A stretch of 36,521 nucleotides of DNA from an uncultured Clostridia bacterium (GTDB lineage Bacteria > Bacillota > Clostridia > Christensenellales > Borkfalkiaceae): positions 1-36,521 of the forward strand of contig CANQMQ010000015.1 in NCBI GenBank assembly GCA_947625025.1, read 5' to 3'. A program made the position numbers and the translations under genes. This document shows positions 25,920 through 33,941 of the stretch, one piece after another. Every line of letters starts with the position of its first letter. The stretch's first letter is position 1. The notes beneath the pieces were generated by a model that was not told the origin of the DNA, searched no databases, and was given only the letters and a program-made list of their open reading frames with translations.

Positions 25920-27017
25920 TTATGCCCCGTATTGGGCGGCAGTCACGGTGAAGGCGGTGGGGGAAGCGGCAAAGGAAAGGGAATTCCCCCAAAGGCTCTG
26001 CACGAGCGTCCCGCGGTATACCTCCACGGTAACTTCATCCTCGGGCGCAACGGTTGCCATGGCGCGGTTATAATCGTAGATGGAACTAATTTCCATGCCG
26101 TTGATCTTGGAGAGCCTGTCGTACTGCATGAAATTGCCGTCCGCGCCCTCCGTTGCCGTTACGTAGGCAACCGTCTCGGAAGTGCCGCCGCTCCCCGAAA
26201 GGGTGGCCTCGGCGAGCTCAATGTGGAGGGTCGCCCGCCCCAAGAGGTAGCCGTATTCCAACAAATTCTCGTAGGCACGCTTTGCGGCATTGGCGGGAAT
26301 GGCAAAGCACAGCCCCTCGATGCCCTCCTCGCTTGTCTTGGCGTTTACGATGCCGATGAGCTGGCCGCGCATGTTGAAGAGCCCGCCCCCCGAATTGCCG
26401 GGGTTGATGGCGGCATCCGTCTGCAGGAGCGTCATATCGAAGTTGCCCACCGCAATCGTTCTTCCCGTTGCCGAGAGAATGCCCTTCGTCACCGTTCCGC
26501 CGAGGTTGCCCAAGGGGTTGCCGATGGCAATTACATCCTCCGCAATTTGCAAATCGTCGCTATCCCCCCAAACGGCGAGCTTCAATTCCTCTTGGGAGGA
26601 GACCGTAATGACGGCGATGTCTGCGGAATCATCGGTCGCAATCAAGGTCGCCTCCATTTCACTGCCCGCCCTCGTCCTCACGGTGATTTCATTGGCGCTT
26701 TCTATGACATGGTTGTTGGTTACGATATAGTAATCCGTCTCCGCCTTGCCGACGAGGACGCCGCTCCCCGCACCCGAAACGATGTATTGCCTGCCGAATC
26801 TCGTGGTGACCGATTCGGTGCTGATCTCCACAACGGTATCCGCAACTTCCTTCACGACTTCGGTGGCTGTTGAATACACCTCCGATTCAGAAGCGGTGTA
26901 GGAGACCACCCTCTGCGCTTCGGGGGCCTCCGCGATACTGCACCCCGCAAGGCAGAGCCCGAGGGAGAGCGTGAAAGCAAGCAGCGCCCCGAGGCGCCAT
27001 ACCCGTATTTTTTTCAT
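25920..27017 (-). CDS. HtrA/DegP-like trypsin-family serine protease, lipoprotein
   Basis: A 365-residue S1C protease. Lipobox 'LAGC' with C26 anchors it to the outer leaflet, unlike the usual HtrA with a transmembrane anchor. The catalytic triad is complete: H103 ('TNNHVIE'), D133 ('SADIAVI') and S209 ('GNSGGGL'). A short PDZ-like domain covers ~275-345 ('LSKINGMEISSIYDYNRAM'). It degrades or refolds damaged exported proteins. AGGAGGT precedes the ATG. It starts 9 bp after the histidine kinase stop, so it is co-transcribed with the two-component system, as in CssRS-controlled htrA of Bacillus. Confidence 0.93.
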   Translation of the reverse strand: MKKIRVWRLGALLAFTLSLGLCLAGCSIAEAPEAQRVVSYTASESEVYSTATEVVKEVADTVVEISTESVTTRFGRQYIVSGAGSGVLVGKAETDYYIVTNNHVIESANEITVRTRAGSEMEATLIATDDSADIAVITVSSQEELKLAVWGDSDDLQIAEDVIAIGNPLGNLGGTVTKGILSATGRTIAVGNFDMTLLQTDAAINPGNSGGGLFNMRGQLIGIVNAKTSEEGIEGLCFAIPANAAKRAYENLLEYGYLLGRATLHIELAEATLSGSGGTSETVAYVTATEGADGNFMQYDRLSKINGMEISSIYDYNRAMATVAPEDEVTVEVYRGTLVQSLWGNSLSFAASPTAFTVTAAQYGA

Positions 27018-27026
27018 GATTACCTC

Positions 27027-28220
27027 CTATAGCGTTACGGTAAAGAGGACGGCATCGCAGTCCTTCTTGACTGTGATTTTCCCCCTGTGGGCCGTAACGA
27101 TGGAACGGGCAAGGGAGAGCCCGATGCCGTGCCCCGCCCGTTCGGAATTTCTCGATGTATCGCTTCGGTAAAACCGATCGAAGAGGCGGCCCGCATCCTG
27201 CTCCGAAAATTCCTTGCAGAAGTTCTTCACAAAAAGTTGCCGCCTGTTGCCGTTTTCGGTGAGCGTTACCTCTATCTCCCCGCCTTCATCGGAGTATTTT
27301 AAGGCATTGTCTACCAAAATATTCACGAGCCTTCGGATGAGATCTTCATTCCCGCAATAGGAAATGTTGGGCGCAATGCGGAGGAGGAGGGGATTACCCT
27401 TGGATACGGCCACCGAGGAGAAGGCGCTCGCCGCCTCTTCCACGGCATCCGAGAGGGAGAAGTCCGTCATGACGGGCGCCGCGCCGCCCTCGTCCATCTT
27501 GGCGAGCAGAATGAGCTTTTCGGTGAGGGAGGAGAGCCGCTCCACCTCGTGCTTGATATCCTCCGTCCACTCGTTCTTCCCGCCCTGCATTTCAAGGACG
27601 TCCGCATCCGCACCGATGATGGTGAGCGGCGTCTTGATATCGTGCCCCGCATCGGTAATGAAGCGTTTTTGCTTTTCGTAACTCTCCGCAACGGGCTTCA
27701 TGATTCTTCCCGAAAGCAAGAAAATCAGGAGGAAGATGAGAAGGAGCCCGCCCGAAGCCACCGCAATACTGATCCAAAGGACGTTATAAAACCCCGAAAG
27801 CACCCGCGTGCAGTCTACAAAGACGTATCTCGTGCCCCCGAAGAGGGTATCCTTTGCCCCGTAGCGGAAGTTCCCGTAATACCCGCTCGTGCTCCCCTTG
27901 TGCTGCAGCTCTTCCGCATACGCAATGGCATCTTCTTTCTCTACGCCGGCATCCGTATGGACAAAGAGAATGTTTCCCCGCACATCGAATTCAACGACGA
28001 GATACCGCGCCTCCGTTAAAATTTTATCCGGGTTTTGCAGGAAGGGAGGTCTCCCCAAAAATTCTTCGCCGTCCGATAGATGGACCTGAACAAGATAATC
28101 GGCTTCCTCCGTGATCCTGATACGGTTTACGATGTTGATGCCGCATACAATGAAAAAAATGACGGCAAAGACGGAGCACATCGCAACGGTGATGAATTTG
28201 AGCCGAAGTTTTCTAAACAT
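27027..28220 (-). CDS. Sensor histidine kinase
   Basis: A 397-residue kinase. Membrane helices at ~9-32 and ~146-170 flank an extracytoplasmic sensor domain of ~115 residues. The phosphoacceptor is H193 in 'AGHDIKTPLT'. The ATP-binding domain shows an N-box ('LVNILVDNALKYS') and a G-box ('GHGIGLSLARSIV'). It overlaps the response regulator gene by 8 bp. The sensor domain is not one I recognise. Its operon partners (HtrA protease and carbohydrate-binding lipoprotein) suggest it senses envelope stress or extracellular ligand; this is inference. Confidence 0.93.
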   Translation of the reverse strand: MFRKLRLKFITVAMCSVFAVIFFIVCGINIVNRIRITEEADYLVQVHLSDGEEFLGRPPFLQNPDKILTEARYLVVEFDVRGNILFVHTDAGVEKEDAIAYAEELQHKGSTSGYYGNFRYGAKDTLFGGTRYVFVDCTRVLSGFYNVLWISIAVASGGLLLIFLLIFLLSGRIMKPVAESYEKQKRFITDAGHDIKTPLTIIGADADVLEMQGGKNEWTEDIKHEVERLSSLTEKLILLAKMDEGGAAPVMTDFSLSDAVEEAASAFSSVAVSKGNPLLLRIAPNISYCGNEDLIRRLVNILVDNALKYSDEGGEIEVTLTENGNRRQLFVKNFCKEFSEQDAGRLFDRFYRSDTSRNSERAGHGIGLSLARSIVTAHRGKITVKKDCDAVLFTVTL

Positions 28221-28890
28221 CGCGTTTCACCAAGAGATACCCGACGCCGCGCACGGCCTCGATTTGGACATGGGGCGTCAAAGCCTCCAATTTTTTGCGG
28301 AGATAGGAGATGTACGTCCACACAACGTTTGCCTCCGCCTCGCTATCGTAACCCCAAATTTTGGAGAGAATGGCCTCCGTTTCAAGCACTTTTCCCGCAT
28401 TGAGCATCAGAAGCTCGATGAGCTGAAATTCCTTGTTGCCCAAGCGGTAATCCCCCTTGGGGGAGCTCAGAACGAAGGTGGAGCGGTTGAGCTTCAAATC
28501 GGAAAGGGTGAGAATGTTATCCGCCTCGCCTTGATTTCTTCGCATCATCGCACGGATACGGGCGAGCAGTTCCTTCACGTCGAAGGGCTTTCCGAGGTAG
28601 TCGTCCGCCCCGCTATCCAATCCCAACACCCTGTCATCGACCTCCGTCTTTGCCGTAAGCAGGAGAATGGGCATCGATTTATTGTGTTTGCGAAATTCTT
28701 GGAGGACGCTGATGCCATCCATTTTCGGCATCATGATATCGAGGATGGCGCCGTCGTAATCCCCAAACTGCAAGGAGTTTAGGGCATCCTCCCCGTTGAA
28801 TACGGCATCCACGGTGTAGTTTTCATGCTTTAAGATGGCGACGAGCGCCTTGGATAGCGCTCTCTCATCTTCTGCCAAAAGGAGTTTCAT
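28213..28890 (-). CDS. OmpR/PhoB-family response regulator
   Basis: A 225-residue regulator. The receiver domain has the phospho-acceptor D51 ('GAILDIMMPKMDG'), acidic pair E7-D8, the conserved 'LLTAKTE' and 'GKPFD' lysine. The C-terminal winged helix reads 'LGNKEFQLIELLMLNAGKVLE' to 'VRGVGYLLV'. ATG 28890 is preferred to an upstream in-frame ATG at 28911 because the receiver fold starts here and GAGGT is placed correctly before it. First gene of a four-gene operon. Confidence 0.95.
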   Translation of the reverse strand: MKLLLAEDERALSKALVAILKHENYTVDAVFNGEDALNSLQFGDYDGAILDIMMPKMDGISVLQEFRKHNKSMPILLLTAKTEVDDRVLGLDSGADDYLGKPFDVKELLARIRAMMRRNQGEADNILTLSDLKLNRSTFVLSSPKGDYRLGNKEFQLIELLMLNAGKVLETEAILSKIWGYDSEAEANVVWTYISYLRKKLEALTPHVQIEAVRGVGYLLVKRDV

Positions 28891-28904
28891 GGTTACCTCG
28901 CGTT

Positions 28905-28933
28905 CTATCAAACCATATGAACCTTAAATGCAA
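28905..28933 (-). promoter_or_regulatory. Candidate promoter of the RR-HK-HtrA-lipoprotein operon
   Basis: Minus strand: TTGCAT (28928-28933), 17-bp spacer, TGATAG (28905-28910). The -10 is poor, which suits an activated promoter. Confidence 0.4.
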
Positions 28934-28982
28934 CTCAAAAATTACGGAAATTTTTAGAAATTTTCGGAAAATTTTTTTGAAG

Positions 28983-29025
28983 GAAAGCCCCCCGATTTTG
29001 GGCCAAAGAGGGCAGGGGGGCTTTC
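28983..29025. other. Hairpin at the end of the ABC-F gene
   Basis: GAAAGCCCCCC (28983-28993) pairs with GGGGGGCTTTC (29015-29025) across a 21-nt loop. The stem includes the ABC-F stop codon. There is no proper T-run on the minus strand, so it is a weak terminator or processing structure. Confidence 0.5.
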
Positions 29026-30883
29026 AAATGAGCGTCTCGTATTCCGCGTAGAGGGCGTCGATTTCGGCATGGAGGGCCTCGAGCTTTGCGGAGAGCTCCT
29101 GCACCTTCTTATAGTCTGCGGCGAAGGTTACAAGTTCTTCGGAGAGCGCCGCCTCTTCGGCTTCGGCGGCCTCTAATCTCGTCTCGATGTCCCGCACCCG
29201 CGCCCGCATCTTCGCCTCCTGCGCCCGCTCTTCACGGGTACGGTACCCCTCCACCTTCTGCGTTTTTTGAGGCTTCTCTTGGACATGGGTGGGGGATTTA
29301 TCACGCTTGGCCGCCAAGTAATCCCCGTAACCGCCCTGAAATACGTTGAGGGCGCCATCCTCGATGGAGGCAACGGACGTCGCAATGCGTTCGATGAAGC
29401 GCCTGTCGTGCGAGACGAAGAGGAGGGTCCCCTCAAAGGCGGAGAGGGCATCTTCCAGGGCCTCGCGGGCGGGCAGATCGAGGTGGTTGGTGGGCTCATC
29501 GAGGATGAGCACGTTCCCGCCCTGTGCTTCGAGGATCTTGAGCTCTAACTTCGCCCGCATGCCGCCCGAGAGCTCCTTCACCCGCTTCTCCGCATCCTCG
29601 GCCCCGAGGCCTACTTGGGCGAGCAGGTTTCGAACTTCGGTCTGCGTAAGCCCCCTTGCCCGCCCCCAGAGGGCGTCGATGCACCGATCCTCAGGGTCCA
29701 AATCGGCATTCTCCTGGTCGTAGTAGGCGATCTTTACATATCTTCCAAGGGTAATGCGCCTGTCCCCCGAGAGCAAAAATTTGAGGAGGGTACTCTTGCC
29801 CGTGCCGTTGTCCCCCACGAGGGCGCACTTCGCTCCCCGCATCAGGGTGAAATTTGCATGGGGGAGGAGCACCTTTCCGTCCACTTCGAGGGTGAACTCC
29901 TTCGCCTCGAGCACCCGCTCATAGGGGTTCTCCGCAAATTGAAAGGAGAAGCGGGGCGGCCGCGGGGGAGGGTTGGGGCGATCGAGTTTTTCCATGCGCT
30001 CCAACTTGTTGACGCGGGAGAGGGCGCTCTTCGCCGTCGTCGCCCGCACGAGGTTTCTATCGACGTAGTCCTGCAGTTTTGCGATCTCTTCCTGCTGTTT
30101 CTCGTATGCGCGCCACGCCTCCTTCAGCCGCTCCTCCCGTAAAATGCGATACTTCGAATAGTTACCCTTATACGATACGACGGTACCATGTTCGAGTTCT
30201 ACCGTCCGATTTGTGAGTTTGTCCAAAAAATAGCGGTCGTGGGAGACCACGAAGAGCGCGCCGCGGTAGCTCGAAAGGTACTCTTCGAGCCAAAACAGCG
30301 TCTTGATATCGAGGTGATTGGTGGGTTCATCCAAGACGAGGAGCTCAGGGCTCTCCAAGAGCAACCTGCACAGTTTCAATTTTGTGCGTTCCCCTCCGGA
30401 CATGGTATTCACGTTTTGCGTGAGTACCCCGTCAAACCCCATGCCGCCGAGCACCGTCTTTATCTTCACGTCGAAGTGGTAACTATCCCGCGCCGCAATG
30501 CGCTTATTGAGGCTCTCGATGCGCGCATAGAGGATGCGCCGCTCCTCTTCGGTGGCGGTGGCGACGGCGTCCTGCGTCTCCTTGAGCCGTGCTATCAGCT
30601 GTTCGTCCTCCGCAAAGACCTCCCGCATCGCGCCGTAGACGGTCGCATTGGAGGTGAGGCCGCCCGTTTGGGCGAGGTAGCCGAGCGTCATCCCGTTCTT
30701 GCGGAATACCGTCCCCTCGTCGGGCGTGAGCTCTCCCGTCAGGAGCTTTAATACCGTCGTCTTGCCCTCCCCGTTGGCGCCCACGAAGCCCACCCGTTCC
30801 CCCTCATGCAGGGAGAAAGAGGCGTCTACCACGATGGGTACGCCGTCATAGCCGAAGGTTACGTTTTCAAAATTTATCAGCAT
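29024..30883 (-). CDS. ABC-F family ATPase (ribosome-associated)
   Basis: A 619-residue protein with two ABC domains and no membrane segments. Domain 1 has Walker A GANGEGKT and signature 'MSGGERTKL'. Domain 2 has GDNGTGKS and 'LSGGMRAKL'. Both carry 'LDEPTNHLD'. The P-site interaction linker between them is charged. A C-terminal coiled coil (~545-615) resembles the Uup/YdiF type. Such proteins act on the ribosome E-site to relieve stalled translation or protect from antibiotics; the exact subgroup is uncertain, so no symbol is given. No consensus ribosome site stands before the ATG (GAGAACGAG). Confidence 0.92.
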   Translation of the reverse strand: MLINFENVTFGYDGVPIVVDASFSLHEGERVGFVGANGEGKTTVLKLLTGELTPDEGTVFRKNGMTLGYLAQTGGLTSNATVYGAMREVFAEDEQLIARLKETQDAVATATEEERRILYARIESLNKRIAARDSYHFDVKIKTVLGGMGFDGVLTQNVNTMSGGERTKLKLCRLLLESPELLVLDEPTNHLDIKTLFWLEEYLSSYRGALFVVSHDRYFLDKLTNRTVELEHGTVVSYKGNYSKYRILREERLKEAWRAYEKQQEEIAKLQDYVDRNLVRATTAKSALSRVNKLERMEKLDRPNPPPRPPRFSFQFAENPYERVLEAKEFTLEVDGKVLLPHANFTLMRGAKCALVGDNGTGKSTLLKFLLSGDRRITLGRYVKIAYYDQENADLDPEDRCIDALWGRARGLTQTEVRNLLAQVGLGAEDAEKRVKELSGGMRAKLELKILEAQGGNVLILDEPTNHLDLPAREALEDALSAFEGTLLFVSHDRRFIERIATSVASIEDGALNVFQGGYGDYLAAKRDKSPTHVQEKPQKTQKVEGYRTREERAQEAKMRARVRDIETRLEAAEAEEAALSEELVTFAADYKKVQELSAKLEALHAEIDALYAEYETLI

Positions 30884-30913
30884 AAGATTCTCGTTCTCTC
30901 CGATACTGTGGTT

Positions 30914-31039
30914 ATGAAGAGCAGACAGCTTCGCGCCGTACGCCTCTTGGAGGGGCGATTGAAGGGCGCAAATCCCGCCGACGCGGGAAAACTCACCAAG
31001 GAGCTCGTGCGCCTCAAGGATGATTGGCTCAATAAGTAG
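30914..31039 (+). CDS. Small basic protein, 41 aa (hypothetical)
   Basis: 'MKSRQLRAVRLLEGRLKG' opens a short basic, amphipathic sequence ending 'ELVRLKDDWLNK'. It fills the gap between two minus-strand genes and its stop codon abuts the stop of the radical SAM gene, as at other tightly packed junctions here. A GATACT lies 6 nt before the ATG, the same spacing as the leaderless genes, but no good -35 is seen. I do not recognise a family. It could be a chance frame. Confidence 0.45.
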   Translation: MKSRQLRAVRLLEGRLKGANPADAGKLTKELVRLKDDWLNK

Positions 31040-31891
31040 CTATTCATCCCATACGGGGACGTAACCCGCTTCCGCACTCTCCTTGCCCTGCGTATAGAGA
31101 TTGGTAAATCCTAATAAGAGGGCATAGTCCACGACGCGGCGGTATTCCCGCGCCGTCACTTTCCGCTGCAATTCGGGGTAGCCCTCGATGTCCCCGAGCG
31201 GCGTATACTGCCGCATGAGGGAGAGGGGGGCGCTTTCAGGTAAAATTTCCTTGAGGAAGTCGAGTACCCGCAGTGAATCCGAAGTGCAGGAGGGGAGCAC
31301 GAGGTGCCGCACGAGGATACCCAATTTGAGCGAATTTCCCTCCCACACGATGGGCTTTTGCGCCATGAAGCGCAGGGCCTTTTTTGCTACGTCGAAGTAG
31401 TCACCCCTTCCCGTATAGCGGAGGGAGAGATCGGAAGAGCAGAATTTCAAATCGGGAAGCCAAATATCCACGAAGGGGGAAATCATTTGAAGGGCGGCCT
31501 CGGTGACGTACCCACCCGAATTGAACACCACGGGAATGCGGGGCCGATAGTAGGAAAACGCCTCCGCAACTTCTGGAATGACATGGTCGCAGGTGACGAG
31601 GTCGAGGGTATCCGCACCCTCCTCTTCCAACTTCTGAAAGAGGGAAGCAAGCTCCCTTGGAGAAAGTTTTCTGCCGCGCTCCGCCCTTGAGACTTCGTAA
31701 TTTTGGCAGAACACGCACCTTAGGGAGCATCCGCCGAAGAACACCGCCCCCGCGCCGTTGGTATGGCAAATGGGGGGCTCCTCATAGGGATGGAGATAGG
31801 CCTTCGCCACCGTAATTCCCTGAACGCCGCACTCTCCCGCCGTCATTTTCCGATCCGCCCCGCACTTTCGGGGGCAAAGCATGCAACCCAT
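31040..31891 (-). CDS. Radical SAM protein, pyruvate-formate-lyase-activating-enzyme-like (PflX/COG1313)
   Basis: A 283-residue radical SAM enzyme. The CxxxCxxC cluster is C55, C59 and C62 ('GGCSLRCVFCQN'). A second Cys set at the N-terminus (C3, C6, C10, C21: 'CMLCPRKCG...GECG') is typical of the PflX/COG1313 group and could bind another cluster or metal. The reaction is not known for this group; glycyl-radical activation is suggested by similarity only. ATG 31891 is chosen over a TTG two codons upstream because a perfect promoter places TATAAT 6 nt before it. The stop abuts that of the small ORF at 30914. Confidence 0.9.
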   Translation of the reverse strand: MGCMLCPRKCGADRKMTAGECGVQGITVAKAYLHPYEEPPICHTNGAGAVFFGGCSLRCVFCQNYEVSRAERGRKLSPRELASLFQKLEEEGADTLDLVTCDHVIPEVAEAFSYYRPRIPVVFNSGGYVTEAALQMISPFVDIWLPDLKFCSSDLSLRYTGRGDYFDVAKKALRFMAQKPIVWEGNSLKLGILVRHLVLPSCTSDSLRVLDFLKEILPESAPLSLMRQYTPLGDIEGYPELQRKVTAREYRRVVDYALLLGFTNLYTQGKESAEAGYVPVWDE

Positions 31892-31897
31892 ACGCAA

Positions 31898-31926
31898 ATT
31901 ATAGCATATCCCGCCCCGAATTGCAA
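31898..31926 (-). promoter_or_regulatory. Leaderless-type promoter of the radical SAM gene
   Basis: Minus strand: TTGCAA (31921-31926), 17-bp spacer, TATAAT (31898-31903), then TTGCGT and ATG (31891-31889). No Shine-Dalgarno is possible in 6 nt. The clearest leaderless case in the window. Confidence 0.82.
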
Positions 31927-31937
31927 CCCGATTTCAG

Positions 31938-31966
31938 TTGACATTTGCGGCGGTTTTCCGTATAAT
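31938..31966 (+). promoter_or_regulatory. Promoter of metK-bioY
   Basis: TTGACA (31938-31943), 17-bp spacer, TATAAT (31961-31966). Start near 31973 leaves about 23 nt, with GGGAG (31983-31987) 8 nt before the ATG at 31996. Too short for a SAM riboswitch. Confidence 0.88.
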
Positions 31967-31995
31967 AGGGAAGTTATACAATGGGAGTTTCTACG

Positions 31996-33159
31996 ATGAG
32001 AAAACTGTTTACGAGTGAGAGCGTGACGGAAGGTCACCCCGATAAGGTCTGCGATAAGATTTCAGACGGAATTTTAGATGAACTTTTGCGGCAAGATCCC
32101 AATTCCCGTGCGGCAGTGGAGTGCTGTGCGGCGTACAACACCCTCTTCATCACGGGGGAGGTGCGCACGGAGGCCGTCGTCGATTACGAGGCGGTTGCCC
32201 GCCGTATCATCCATGAGATCGGCTACGAACACGGGAGCTTTGCCTACGATGCCTGCAAGATCATCGTACTCATCCACGGGCAATCTGCGGATATCGCGCT
32301 CGGCGTGGATGCCTCGGTGGAGAAGAAGGCGGGGGGAGATGAACTCGATACGCTTGGGGCAGGGGACCAAGGCATGATGTTCGGCTATGCCTGCCGTGAG
32401 ACGGAGGAGCTCATGCCGCTCCCCATCATGCTCTCCCACGGCCTCGCAAGAAAACTTGCCGAGCTCCGTAAATCCAAGGCCCTTCCCTATCTCCGCCCGG
32501 ACGGCAAGACGCAGGTCACCGTGGAATACGAGGGCAAGGTGCCCGTGCGCGTGGATTCCATCGTCATTTCCACCCAGCATAAGCCCACCGTCTCCTCGGA
32601 GCAAATTGCTTCCGACCTCAAAAAGTACGTCGTCCAAGCCGTCATTCCTGCCCATCTTCTCGATGAAAATACCAAGTATTACATCAACCCGACGGGCAAG
32701 TTCACGATCGGCGGCCCCGAAGGGGATTCGGGCCTGACGGGAAGGAAGATCGTCGTGGATACCTACGGCGGCAGGTGCGCCCACGGCGGCGGCGCCTTCT
32801 CGGGGAAGGACCCGACCAAGGTGGATCGGAGCGCGGCGTATATGGCGCGCTACGTCTGCAAGAACCTCGTGGCGGCGGGCATTTGCGATGAAGTGGAGCT
32901 CGAGATCGCGTACGCCATCGGCGTCGCCCGCCCCGTATCCGTATTCATCGATACCTTCGGCACGGGCAAGCTCCCCGACGACAGAATTGCAGAAATCGTG
33001 AAAACCCAATTCGACCTTCGCCCCGCGGCCATCATCCGAACGCTCGGCCTCCGTAATCCCATCTATTCCGAGACTGCGGCTTACGGCCACTTCGGAAGAG
33101 AATCGTTTCCTTGGGAGCGGTGCGACCGCGTTGCCGATTTGAAGGGGTACCTTTCATGA
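31996..33159 (+). CDS. metK: S-adenosylmethionine synthetase
   Basis: Makes S-adenosylmethionine from methionine and ATP. The 387-residue length is typical. Motifs: '[19 protein letters not shown]', '[12 protein letters not shown]', '[13 protein letters not shown]' and 'DTYGG....[19 protein letters not shown]'. ATG 31996 is preferred to an upstream in-frame ATG at 31981 because '[10 protein letters not shown]' is the usual family N-terminus and GGGAG precedes it. bioY overlaps its stop (ATGA). Provides substrate for RlmH and the radical SAM protein nearby. Confidence 0.97.
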   Translation: MRKLFTSESVTEGHPDKVCDKISDGILDELLRQDPNSRAAVECCAAYNTLFITGEVRTEAVVDYEAVARRIIHEIGYEHGSFAYDACKIIVLIHGQSADIALGVDASVEKKAGGDELDTLGAGDQGMMFGYACRETEELMPLPIMLSHGLARKLAELRKSKALPYLRPDGKTQVTVEYEGKVPVRVDSIVISTQHKPTVSSEQIASDLKKYVVQAVIPAHLLDENTKYYINPTGKFTIGGPEGDSGLTGRKIVVDTYGGRCAHGGGAFSGKDPTKVDRSAAYMARYVCKNLVAAGICDEVELEIAYAIGVARPVSVFIDTFGTGKLPDDRIAEIVKTQFDLRPAAIIRTLGLRNPIYSETAAYGHFGRESFPWERCDRVADLKGYLS

Positions 33160-33701
33160 AGGCACGGGCAAGGAGCATGGCGCGTGAAATTGCCTACATC
33201 GCGCTTGCCGTCTCCCTCATCACCGTATGCGCATGGATCTCCGTGCCCATCTCAGCCATCCCCGTCACCCTGCAGACGTTTGCCGTCTGCCTCGTGGGCG
33301 GGCTCCTCGGTTGGAAGCGGGGCCTTCCGGCCATGTTTTGTTACCTCCTCATGGGGCTCATCGGGATCCCCGTGTTTGCGGGATTCAAGGCGGGGGCGGC
33401 GGCGCTCTTCGGCGCCACGGGCGGCTACATCTTCGGCTTCGTGTTTGCGGCACTTGTGCCCGCCCTCTGCAAGCTCCTTCCCGTGAAGAAGGCCGCGGCG
33501 CGCACCGCCCTCTTCTATGGGGCGAACATTGTGGGGCTTGCGGTGTGTTACCTCTTCGGCACCGTCTGGTTCATGCTGATGTACAAGTGCGGCCTGCTCT
33601 ATGCGCTTACGCTCTGCGTCATCCCATACCTTCTGCCCGATGCCGTAAAGCTGTTCCTCGCAGCCTTCCTCACCGTCCGCCTCGAAAAGTATATCCATTA
33701 A
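33156..33701 (+). CDS. bioY: Biotin ECF transporter S component BioY
   Basis: A 181-residue membrane protein with about six hydrophobic segments and the BioY hallmark '[17 protein letters not shown]'. It binds biotin with high affinity for uptake by an ECF module; the EcfA/T genes are not in this window, so it probably uses a shared module. ATG 33156 overlaps the metK stop (ATGA) and has GAAGGGG 8 nt upstream. Terminator at 33720. Confidence 0.93.
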   Translation: MKARARSMAREIAYIALAVSLITVCAWISVPISAIPVTLQTFAVCLVGGLLGWKRGLPAMFCYLLMGLIGIPVFAGFKAGAAALFGATGGYIFGFVFAALVPALCKLLPVKKAAARTALFYGANIVGLAVCYLFGTVWFMLMYKCGLLYALTLCVIPYLLPDAVKLFLAAFLTVRLEKYIH

Positions 33702-33719
33702 GAGAATGTACATAAAAAG

Positions 33720-33742
33720 ACCGCTTCGGCGGTTTTTTCTTT
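33720..33742 (+). terminator. Rho-independent terminator after bioY
   Basis: ACCGC, loop TTCG, GCGGT, then a run of Ts. Confidence 0.85.
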
Positions 33743-33762
33743 TGGATTTTTTCTTATTTAGA

Positions 33763-33853
33763 CATATATCAAAATAAGGGGATCCGTAAAAATCAACGGA
33801 TTTTGCCGCAAAAACGGCAGAAAATCATATAATTCGATGTGTATCGAAATAAG
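33763..33853. promoter_or_regulatory. Candidate operator pair upstream of the GH51 gene
   Basis: Two 16-nt elements, 33763-33778 and 33838-33853, match in 12 of 16 positions (core TATCRAAATAAG). The second includes a perfect inverted repeat TTCGAT-GTGT-ATCGAA (33833-33848). Between them are two further hairpins: ATCCGT/ACGGAT (33782-33801) and TGCCG/CGGCA (33804-33819). Their distance from the promoter fits operators for a sugar-responsive repressor; the regulator is unknown. Confidence 0.4.
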
Positions 33854-33883
33854 AGAATTGCTTCAAAAAATTTCGTCAGCCCC

Positions 33884-33912
33884 TTGCAATCGGCGGCCGT
33901 GCGTGGTATAAT
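33884..33912 (+). promoter_or_regulatory. Promoter of the GH51 gene
   Basis: TTGCAA (33884-33889), 17-bp spacer, TATAAT (33907-33912). GGGGG (33931-33935) serves as ribosome site for the ATG at 33942. Confidence 0.82.
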
Positions 33913-33941
33913 GGGTGGTAGATAAGCAAAGGGGGATTGTC

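Noticed and set aside
28983-29025. Rho-independent terminator for the ABC-F gene
   Set aside because: The stem is strong but no T-run follows on the minus strand; kept only as a hairpin.
31967-31995. SAM riboswitch before metK
   Set aside because: The predicted leader is only about 23 nt.
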